Shown one piece after another: positions 1-6,740 of a stretch of DNA of 6,740 bases. The first letter of the stretch is position 1, and every line of letters starts with the position of its first letter. This DNA comes from an uncultured Bacillota bacterium. Its GTDB lineage: Bacteria > Bacillota > Clostridia > Peptostreptococcales > Anaerovoracaceae. The stretch is from the NCBI GenBank assembly GCA_946541435.1, contig CAMNJK010000086.1:1-6740 (forward strand), read 5' to 3'. The notes below the pieces were generated by a model. The model had not been told where the DNA came from, ran no database searches, and worked only from the letters and a program-made list of their open reading frames with translations. The translations under genes were made by a program, and so were the position numbers.

Positions 1-240
1 GGCGGGGTCACCGCCGCCGGAAAGAGGATCTTCCGCTGTGGCCGTCACCGGCGCATCCGCCGCGCCGGTCTCACTGATGGGCAGGTCTCCCCCGGACCGG
101 TACATATACAGGAAACAGACAGACACCGCTGCCACCAGCACCAGCGCCAGCTTGGCCACCTGCATCTTGTTCCGCGCGATCACCTCCGCCACAGGTTCCC
201 CGCGCAGCAGTTCCTCAAAAAAATCCCGCATTTCTTTCAT
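1..240 (-). CDS. Single-pass membrane protein, N-terminal part (possibly ComEA-like)
   Basis: This is the first 80 codons of an open frame that runs off the left edge of the window. The start is ATG at 240-238, preceded by GGAGG at 249-253 with an 8-base spacer and by a good promoter, so the gene is very likely real. Residues 1-29 are charged and rich in Lys/Arg. Residues about 30-47 (KLALVLVAAVSVCFLYMY) form one hydrophobic membrane helix. Residues 48-80 are a Gly/Ala/Pro/Thr-rich, low-complexity stretch. The positive-inside rule suggests a cytoplasmic N-terminus with the rest of the protein outside. There is no lipobox and no clear signal peptidase site. A short cytoplasmic head, one helix and a flexible linker fit ComEA-type DNA-uptake proteins, where SLBB and helix-hairpin-helix domains would follow. 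They also fit many other anchored extracytoplasmic proteins. No diagnostic domain is visible here, so ComEA is only a guess. Confidence 0.75.
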   Translation of the reverse strand, partial: MKEMRDFFEELLRGEPVAEVIARNKMQVAKLALVLVAAVSVCFLYMYRSGGDLPISETGAADAPVTATAEDPLSGGGDPA

Positions 241-248
241 AATAAAAA

Positions 249-253
249 CCTCC
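249..253 (-). promoter_or_regulatory. Ribosome binding site of the membrane protein gene
   Basis: GGAGG on the minus strand lies 8 bases before the ATG at 240. It fixes the start of the gene at the left edge. Confidence 0.8.
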
Positions 254-266
254 AATCCCGTATATG

Positions 267-295
267 ATTTTACAGGAATTGGAAGTTATTATCAA
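267..295 (-). promoter_or_regulatory. Sigma-A type promoter for the membrane protein gene
   Basis: On the minus strand, TTGATA (290-295) and TAAAAT (267-272) are separated by exactly 17 bases. Each hexamer differs from the vegetative consensus at one position. The predicted start of transcription is near 259-261, giving a leader of about 20 bases that contains the GGAGG at 249-253. The stretch is AT-rich in an otherwise GC-rich window, as expected for a real promoter. It lies between the deoD stop and the next start, so the membrane protein gene has its own promoter. This is a motif-based prediction without transcript data. Confidence 0.72.
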
Positions 296-356
296 GCTTG
301 TAATTAATTTCTATTTTTCGCGATTTTGCCCCGACGGCATGGCCAGCTTTTGCCTG

Positions 357-1061
357 TCAGGCGATCACGGTCTCCAGGGCCAGCTTCATCATATCCGTGA
401 AGGACTCCTGCCGCTCCTCGCTGCTGGTGACTTCATGGGTGATGAAATGGTCGCTGATGGTCATCATGGCCAGGGCGTTGGCCCGGTGATAGGCCGCGTT
501 CATGTAGAGGGCAGCCGCCTCCATCTCCACTGCCATCACGCCCATGGACGCCCAGCGTTTCCAGTCCTCTCCCCCATTGTCGTAGAAGGTGTCGGTGGAC
601 AGGATGTTGCCTGCGTGGAAGCCGATGCCGGTCTTCTCCGAAGCCTTCTCCAGCTTTTGCAGAAGTTCGAAGCTGGCATGGGGCGCATAGGTCCCCGGCA
701 GATCGAATGCGTGCACATAGTTGGAATCCGTGGAAGCCGAGATCCCCACCACGATGTCCCGCACCCGGATATCCTCGTGGTATGAGCCGGCGGTGCCGAT
801 CCGGATCAGGTTCCGGCAGCCGAAATCAGCCATCAGCTCCCAGGAATAGATGCCGATGGAGGGCATGCCCATGCCCGTTCCCTGCACGGATACAGGAACG
901 CCCCGGTAGGTTCCGGTGAATCCCAGCATGTTCCGCACATCGTTGTAACAGGTCGCCCCCGTCAGGAAATTCTCTGCGATGAACTTTGCCCGCAGGGGGT
1001 CTCCCGGCAGCAGGATCGATTCCGCGATCTGTCCCTTCTCTGCATTGATATGTGTACTCAT
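357..1061 (-). CDS. deoD: Purine nucleoside phosphorylase, DeoD type
   Basis: This cytoplasmic enzyme cleaves purine ribo- and deoxyribonucleosides with phosphate, giving the free base and (deoxy)ribose-1-phosphate for salvage. The 234-residue length fits the hexameric, low-molecular-mass DeoD (NP-I) family. Key residues fall at the numbers known for E. coli DeoD: His4, Arg24 (in GDPLR), Arg43 and Arg87 for phosphate and the neighbouring subunit, Phe159, the VEMEAAAL segment with Glu179 and Glu181 for the ribose, and the base-contacting catalytic pair Asp204 and Arg217. Position 90 is Thr where E. coli has Ser, a conservative change. The phosphate loop reads RIGTAGS. The start is supported by AAGGAGG at 1067-1073, 5 bases upstream. 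The gene begins 18 bp after the SGNH hydrolase gene and looks like the last cistron of the operon. All catalytic residues are present, so it should be active. Confidence 0.97.
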   Translation of the reverse strand: MSTHINAEKGQIAESILLPGDPLRAKFIAENFLTGATCYNDVRNMLGFTGTYRGVPVSVQGTGMGMPSIGIYSWELMADFGCRNLIRIGTAGSYHEDIRVRDIVVGISASTDSNYVHAFDLPGTYAPHASFELLQKLEKASEKTGIGFHAGNILSTDTFYDNGGEDWKRWASMGVMAVEMEAAALYMNAAYHRANALAMMTISDHFITHEVTSSEERQESFTDMMKLALETVIA

Positions 1062-1066
1062 AGCAT

Positions 1067-1073
1067 CCTCCTT
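1067..1073 (-). promoter_or_regulatory. Strong ribosome binding site of deoD
   Basis: AAGGAGG on the minus strand lies 5 bases before the deoD ATG, within the 18-bp gap after the hydrolase stop. It is among the strongest matches to the anti-Shine-Dalgarno sequence in the window, so deoD may be translated independently of its upstream neighbour. Confidence 0.8.
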
Positions 1074-1079
1074 CCGTGA

Positions 1080-1775
1080 TTACCTTGCCGCCTCCAGCTC
1101 CTTCAGCACCGGCAGCAGCTCCTCCAGCACTTTCATATACCCGTCGGCATACATGTGAATGCCGTCAACAGCGTATTCTTCTTTGAGCTCCCCGTCCGGG
1201 TCTGTGATGCCCCGGTTCAGGTCCAGGTACCGCGCGCCGAACTGCTGCGCCAGCTTCTGCAGCTCCCGGTTGGCCTCCCGCACCCGCTCATTGGTCCGAA
1301 AGCGGAAATGCATGGCGGTCATCATATCGGCCGAAAGTTTCCTCCGGTTGCAGGGATAATAAGCCATCAGATAGACCTTCGTTTCCGGCAAAGCCCGGCG
1401 GATCCTGTTCAGGGTCTCCTCGTACTTGCCCATGAGGTCCTCCACCCTGTAATCCTTATCGTTCATATCATTGGTGCCGATATTGATAAAAATATGGGCG
1501 GGCTCCAGGTCAAGGACCAGAACGTCCAGCATCTCCAGCATTTCATCCGTGGTATAGCCGCCCACGCCGCGGTTGTAAACCGCCAGCGGCAGATCCGCAT
1601 CCACCAGCAGCTCATGTATGGGGAACTGCTCCATCAGACTGGATCCGCACAGGAGGATCTGGCCTTTTCTGGCCAGCGGGTTCAGGTGTCTGTACCGCTC
1701 GATCTTCTCCCTGCGCTCCTGCTCCTTCATCTGCTCCATCAGCTGAGCAGCGAATGCTCCCTTTCCCTTCGTCAT
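1080..1775 (-). CDS. SGNH/GDSL-type hydrolase, cytoplasmic
   Basis: This 231-residue protein has the block pattern of the SGNH hydrolase superfamily of esterases, acetylhydrolases and related enzymes. Block I is GSSLMEQF, with Ser46 as the likely nucleophile; Ser45 replaces the usual Asp of GDS. Block II is NRGVGGYTT (68-76), with a glycine for the oxyanion hole. Block III is IGTNDM (99-104), with Asn102. Block V is DGIH (204-207), giving the Asp204 and His207 of the triad. All catalytic positions are filled. There is no signal peptide; instead residues 1-30 form a charged, probably helical segment rich in Lys, Glu, Gln and Arg, so the enzyme should act in the cytoplasm. The ATG overlaps the stop of the DUF2344 gene (ATGA) and has GGAGG 10 bases upstream (1786-1790), which points to translational coupling. 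The substrate cannot be read from the sequence; deacylation of a small molecule is the general expectation. Confidence 0.9.
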   Translation of the reverse strand: MTKGKGAFAAQLMEQMKEQERREKIERYRHLNPLARKGQILLCGSSLMEQFPIHELLVDADLPLAVYNRGVGGYTTDEMLEMLDVLVLDLEPAHIFINIGTNDMNDKDYRVEDLMGKYEETLNRIRRALPETKVYLMAYYPCNRRKLSADMMTAMHFRFRTNERVREANRELQKLAQQFGARYLDLNRGITDPDGELKEEYAVDGIHMYADGYMKVLEELLPVLKELEAAR

Positions 1776-2545
1776 GACAACAGTTCCTCCAGTGGTTTGT
1801 CAAAGACCAGTTTCTTCCGCATAACACTGACCTCGCTGCGGTCCGCGGCAATGCCGAAACGGCGGCACACGGAGCTGATGATCAGTTCCGGGCTCAGGTT
1901 GGAATCGGAACCCCCGTCCAGCAGAGCGTCCACGTACAGGGCGCCGTCCTCCGCCAGCTGGAATGTCATCTCCCGGATCATGGGGCGGATATTGATCAGC
2001 TTCGGCTCTTTTTTCTTCTTCTGCCGCTTCCAGACCAGGATCTCATCCAGATCCATGTAGCTGTGCCAGAGGCTTCTGGGATCAGACAGATCCGCATCAG
2101 GATCCTGCTCCACCGCGGCATCTCCCGGCGCGGGAGCATCTCCCGGTGCTCCGCCCTTCCGGTTCTCTTCCGCCGGTGCTCCCGCGGGCACGGCGATCAT
2201 GTATTCCGCCGCCACCGTGTGGGCCGCCAGGGTCCTGGTCAGATGGTCCGCAGGCAGGCACCGCTTCAGTTCGATGCCCTCCGGCATGCCCTCGGCCAGC
2301 CTTTGCAAAAGCTGGTCGGGCTCCCATTCGCCCTCGGTCTCGCACTCAAAGAACTCCTCCATCCCCCAGTATCCAAGGGATAAGGGCTGGGCGAATCCCA
2401 TCTTCGGGTGGGGATTGAAGCCCTGGGAATATGCCAGCGGTGTGGCCGTGCGCTTGAAGACACGCTTGAAGATCCGCATCAGATCCAGATGGGATGTGTA
2501 GCAGATCGTGCCTGTTTTTGCAAATTCGATTACATACTTCGCCAT
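1772..2545 (-). CDS. Radical SAM-associated DUF2344 protein (TIGR03936 type)
   Basis: This 257-residue protein matches the DUF2344/TIGR03936 family, encoded next to or fused with TIGR03960 radical SAM proteins. The family hallmark is at the N-terminus: the YTSHLDLMR stretch (16-24) and LAYSQGFNPHPKMGFAQPLSLG (37-58). The biochemical role is not known to me. The start is ATG at 2545-2543, because AGGGGAG (2554-2560) sits 8 bases upstream and family similarity begins there. The same frame stays open to 2821, but that part overlaps the radical SAM gene in another frame and is not family-like. Residues about 119-158 form an Ala/Gly/Pro/Asp-rich linker with an imperfect repeat (APGDAP, APGDAA) that interrupts the domain. 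A basic patch, KRQKKKK (173-179), follows. The gene starts 5 bp after the radical SAM stop and ends in a 4-bp overlap with the hydrolase, so all three are probably co-translated. Confidence 0.92.
   Translation of the reverse strand: MAKYVIEFAKTGTICYTSHLDLMRIFKRVFKRTATPLAYSQGFNPHPKMGFAQPLSLGYWGMEEFFECETEGEWEPDQLLQRLAEGMPEGIELKRCLPADHLTRTLAAHTVAAEYMIAVPAGAPAEENRKGGAPGDAPAPGDAAVEQDPDADLSDPRSLWHSYMDLDEILVWKRQKKKKEPKLINIRPMIREMTFQLAEDGALYVDALLDGGSDSNLSPELIISSVCRRFGIAADRSEVSVMRKKLVFDKPLEELLS
2118..2153 (-). repeat. Imperfect 18-bp tandem repeat in the linker
   Basis: GCATCTCCCGG occurs at 2118-2128 and again at 2136-2146, 18 bases apart on the plus strand. Read in the coding frame this gives APGDAP followed by APGDAA, so the repeat is a whole number of codons (six) and keeps the reading frame. 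It lies inside the low-complexity linker of the DUF2344 protein and looks like expansion by slippage or unequal exchange. Confidence 0.65.
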
Positions 2546-2550
2546 GTCTG

Positions 2551-4512
2551 TCACTCCCCTGCAGCGGCATTTTTGAAGATGGCGCTGCTGCGATCCGCGC
2601 CCCGGAAACATTCGGTGAAACGGTTCATGCCGCAGCCGGTGCAGCCTTCCCGGCAGTCCGGTGTGGTCTCGCCGCCGTAGGCCCGCTGACGTTCCTCTTC
2701 CAGATAGCCCCGCCGAACCAGCGGATCGATGTGATCCCAGGGCAGGACCTCGGATGTGCTGCGGGGCCGGATGGTATAGAAGTCCGGATCGATGCCGGCG
2801 GCCTCGAAGGCCCGGGCCCACTTCTTCTCATCAAAATGCTCCGTCCAGGCGTCAAACCGGCATCCCAGACGCCAGGCTTCCTCCAGGGCCCGGCAGATCC
2901 GCCGGTCGCCCCGGGCGAACACCGCCTCCAGGCTGCTGGTGTTGGACTCATGATAATGGAAGGTCACGCCCTTGATCCGCAGTTTCTGGGCCAGATAGTC
3001 GTGCTTGGCGATGAAATCCGCCGGCGTGTCCTGGGCCTCCCACTGGAAGGGCGTGTGCGCCTTGGGCACGAAATTGGATACGCTGACCGTAACGCGGAAA
3101 CGTCCGCCCTTGCGTCCGCGGATCTGATAGTTGATGTCCACGATGTTTTTGGCGATCTCCGCGATGCCGTCCAGATCCTCGTAGGTCTCTGTGGGCAGTC
3201 CGATCATGAAGTAGAGTTTGATATGCTCCCAGCCCAGCTCGATGGCCTGCCGGGTGGCGTCATAGATATCCTTCTCCGTGATGTTCTTGTTGATCACATC
3301 CCTGAGCCGCTGGCTTCCCGCTTCCGGCGCAAAGGTCAGGCCGGACTTGCGGTAGCCCTGGATCTCATCCAGCACCTTGAACGAGAAGGAGTCCAGCCGC
3401 AGGGACGGCAGGGACAGGGCCACGTTCTGCTGCCGGCACAGTCCCATGAGCTCCACCGCCATGTCCTCAAACCGGGAATAATCGCTGGTGGACAGGGACA
3501 GGAGGGACAGCTCGTCGTGGCCGGTGTTGGCCAGCTGGGTCATGGCCAGGTCCAGGATGGTTTCTTTTTTGCGTTCCCGCACCGGGCGATAGATCATGCC
3601 CGCCTGGCAGAACCTGCAGCCCCGGGTGCAGCCGCGGAAGGTCTCCACCACGCTGCGGTCATGGACGGTCTCGATCAGGGGCACCAGGTTTTTCTCGGGA
3701 AATGCAACGTTTTCCAGATCGGAGATCACCGCCCGGCGGACCTTTTCCGGCGCCGCCGCATCTGTGACACGCATCTGCCCAAGGGTCCCGTCTTCGTTAT
3801 ATTCCGGCGCATAGAAGGCCGGCACATAGACCCCGTCGATCCCGGCGATCCGGCGCAGGAAGGTCAGCTTCAGGCCAGCCTTTGCAGGATCGGAAGAAGC
3901 CTTGCTGTAAGACTCCTTCACCGCAGCGTATTCCAGACAGATCCGCTCCAGGAGTTCCTCTCCGTCACCGATCAGAAAGACGTCGATGAAATCCGCCAGG
4001 GGCTCCGGATTGTAGGCGCAGGGCCCGCCGGCGATCACCACGGGCCAGGATTCCGCGTCGGGATCCTCCGCCATCCGGTCCGCCGCCCGCAGGGGGATCC
4101 CGGAAAGGTCCAGCATGTTCAGGATGTTGGTGAAGGACATCTCGTACTGGAGGGTGAATCCCAGCAGGTCCATCTCCGAAACCGGCGTGAAGGTCTCCAG
4201 GGTATAGAGCTTCCGGGCCGGCTCCTGCGCCCGTCCGGCTGCGTTCTCTTCTCCCCGCATCAGGGCTTCCATATCCGGCGCCGGGGCGAACACGCGCTCA
4301 CAGTAGATGTCAGGATTCCGGTTCAGAATGTTATATAAAATCTGCAGGCCCAGGTAGGACATGCCGATCTCATAGGTATCCGGGAACGCAAAAGCCATCC
4401 GGGTCTTCACTTCCGCCGGATCCTTGCGTACGATATTCACTTCACCGCCGATATAACGGGCCGGTTTCTCCACACGGCGCAGGATGCGCTCCAGGTCTTT
4501 ATCGATGTTCAT
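2551..4512 (-). CDS. B12-binding-like radical SAM protein (TIGR03960 family)
   Basis: This 653-residue protein resembles the TIGR03960 family. Residues about 35-190 look like a Rossmann-type B12-binding-like domain (PDTYEIGMSYLG at 44-55, AGGPCAYNPEPL at 161-172, LIGDGEE at 180-186). The radical SAM core spans about 284-520. Its cluster motif is CTRGCRFC, with Cys295, Cys299 and Cys302 expected to bind the [4Fe-4S] cluster that cleaves S-adenosylmethionine. FAPEAGSQRLR (394-404) and FMIGLPTET (435-443) are typical core strands. The C-terminal region ends with TPDCREGCTGCGMNRFTEC (617-635), a second cysteine group (620, 624, 627, 635). The usual B12 axial-ligand motif DxHxxG is absent: the aligned stretch reads DTYEIG. 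The ATG at 4512 has only a weak A-rich ribosome binding site, but no upstream in-frame start fits better. The reaction and substrate are unknown; the DUF2344 gene directly downstream is its expected partner. Confidence 0.94.
   Translation of the reverse strand: MNIDKDLERILRRVEKPARYIGGEVNIVRKDPAEVKTRMAFAFPDTYEIGMSYLGLQILYNILNRNPDIYCERVFAPAPDMEALMRGEENAAGRAQEPARKLYTLETFTPVSEMDLLGFTLQYEMSFTNILNMLDLSGIPLRAADRMAEDPDAESWPVVIAGGPCAYNPEPLADFIDVFLIGDGEELLERICLEYAAVKESYSKASSDPAKAGLKLTFLRRIAGIDGVYVPAFYAPEYNEDGTLGQMRVTDAAAPEKVRRAVISDLENVAFPEKNLVPLIETVHDRSVVETFRGCTRGCRFCQAGMIYRPVRERKKETILDLAMTQLANTGHDELSLLSLSTSDYSRFEDMAVELMGLCRQQNVALSLPSLRLDSFSFKVLDEIQGYRKSGLTFAPEAGSQRLRDVINKNITEKDIYDATRQAIELGWEHIKLYFMIGLPTETYEDLDGIAEIAKNIVDINYQIRGRKGGRFRVTVSVSNFVPKAHTPFQWEAQDTPADFIAKHDYLAQKLRIKGVTFHYHESNTSSLEAVFARGDRRICRALEEAWRLGCRFDAWTEHFDEKKWARAFEAAGIDPDFYTIRPRSTSEVLPWDHIDPLVRRGYLEEERQRAYGGETTPDCREGCTGCGMNRFTECFRGADRSSAIFKNAAAGE
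2554..2560 (-). promoter_or_regulatory. Ribosome binding site deciding the DUF2344 start
   Basis: AGGGGAG on the minus strand ends right before the TGA stop of the radical SAM gene (2551-2553), with 8 bases to the ATG at 2545. Ribosomes finishing the radical SAM protein would stop next to this site, which favours coupled synthesis of the two proteins and supports the short form of the downstream gene. Confidence 0.85.
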
Positions 4513-4572
4513 ATGTTTCTTTGGGCAGAGGGGCAGCCGGCAGCGCAGCGCTCCCGGGCCCTTCCAGCCTTT
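4513..4572. other. 60-bp GC-rich gap before the radical SAM gene
   Basis: This is the widest gap between obgE and deoD. It is GC-rich and contains small palindromes (GGGCCC, AGCG-CTG-CGCT) but no stem with a U-tract and no promoter-like hexamers. It probably only separates two cistrons of the same transcript. Confidence 0.5.
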
Positions 4573-6527
<1,955 letters not shown>

Positions 6528-6740
6528 TTATGCTTCCTTCGGATATACACTGACCTGTTTTCTCTTCTTGTCGTATCTCTCGAACTTGACCGTTCCGTCG
6601 ATCTTCGAGAACAGTGTATCATCTCCGCCCTTCGCAACATTGTTACCGGGATGGAACTTGGTTCCTCTCTGTCTTACCAGAATGCTGCCGGCACTTACGA
6701 ACTGACCGTCACCAGTCTTGACGCCTAACCGTTTCGACTC
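6528..6740 (-). CDS. rpmA: 50S ribosomal protein L27, C-terminal part
   Basis: The last 70 codons and the TAA stop (6528-6530) of rpmA are visible; the N-terminus lies beyond the right edge. The protein reads [20 protein letters not shown], then the L27 signature region [15 protein letters not shown] and [16 protein letters not shown], and ends [10 protein letters not shown]27 is a large-subunit protein whose N-terminus reaches the peptidyl transferase centre. In Firmicutes that N-terminus usually carries a short extension removed by the protease Prp; this cannot be checked here. The codon use differs from the rest of the window: four of five arginines use AGA, whereas neighbours prefer CGG and CGC, as often seen in highly expressed genes. 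The missing first part probably spans about 20-30 codons, and rplU and prp would be expected upstream. Confidence 0.98.
   Translation of the reverse strand, partial: ESKRLGVKTGDGQFVSAGSILVRQRGTKFHPGNNVAKGGDDTLFSKIDGTVKFERYDKKRKQVSVYPKEA

Larger units (their letters stand above)
241..356. other. Intergenic region after deoD
   Basis: This 116-bp AT-rich gap separates deoD from the membrane protein gene. It holds the promoter and ribosome binding site listed separately. An imperfect inverted repeat (TCCAAT at 251-256, ATTGGA at 278-283) flanks the -10 element. I do not see a convincing intrinsic terminator for the deoD transcript: there are short GC-rich palindromes such as TGGCCA, but no stable stem followed by a U-tract. 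Some read-through from the upstream operon is therefore possible. Confidence 0.6.

Noticed and set aside
301..360. Terminator after deoD
   Set aside because: The GC-rich palindromes there give only very short stems and are not followed by a U-tract.
2005..2024. Run of six A in the DUF2344 gene as a programmed frameshift site
   Set aside because: The run is read as AAA AAA GAG, not in the phase needed for a -1 slippery heptamer, and the frame continues normally into the conserved C-terminal part.
1155..2060. Plus-strand open frame of 301 codons opposite the hydrolase and DUF2344 genes
   Set aside because: It crosses two real minus-strand genes, lacks a start signal and has no domain; it is the mirror of their codon bias.
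2546..2821. Longer N-terminal extension of the DUF2344 protein
   Set aside because: The extension overlaps the radical SAM gene in another frame and has no family similarity, while a strong ribosome binding site and the family start support ATG at 2545.
2494..4338. Long plus-strand open frame of 614 codons opposite the radical SAM gene
   Set aside because: It has no ribosome binding site, a shadow-like composition rich in Gly, His, Gln, Val and Pro, and no recognisable domain. The opposite strand carries a clear radical SAM protein. GC-rich genomes often give such long antisense frames.

Overview
This window looks like a chromosomal segment of a GC-rich, low-mobility-content Clostridia member. 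A Lachnospiraceae or close relative is my best guess, from protein style only; no rRNA or other taxonomic marker is present. The pointers are an L27-Obg gene order, an Obg protein with a C-terminal OCT domain, the TIGR03960/TIGR03936 radical SAM pair, a DeoD-type purine nucleoside phosphorylase, and strong GGAGG ribosome binding sites. Every supported gene lies on the minus strand, so transcription runs from the right end of the window to the left.

Layout in the direction of transcription: (1) rpmA (ribosomal protein L27), cut by the right edge, only its last 70 residues visible. (2) A 10-bp GC-rich hairpin with a short U-tract directly after the rpmA stop, probably a partial terminator. (3) obgE, a complete ribosome-assembly GTPase. 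(4) A stand-alone HD-domain protein overlapping the obgE end. (5) After a 60-bp gap, a large B12-binding-like radical SAM protein. (6) Its small DUF2344 partner, whose ribosome binding site sits against the radical SAM stop codon. (7) An SGNH/GDSL-type hydrolase that overlaps the partner gene by ATGA. (8) deoD, 18 bp downstream. (9) A 116-bp gap with a convincing sigma-A type promoter, followed by the first 80 codons of a single-pass membrane protein, cut by the left edge.

Genes 3 to 8 are tightly packed and probably form one transcription unit, fed by read-through from the ribosomal protein genes or by a promoter I cannot see. The start mixes ribosome biogenesis (L27, Obg) with an HD phosphohydrolase, and the end carries nucleoside salvage (DeoD) and a small hydrolase. 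The radical SAM/DUF2344 pair has no assigned function that I know of and is the least understood part. I see no mobile elements, CRISPR arrays, tRNA, rRNA or riboswitch. I did not find a clearly new defence or metabolic system; the findings are modest oddities of gene order, expression signals and protein motifs.
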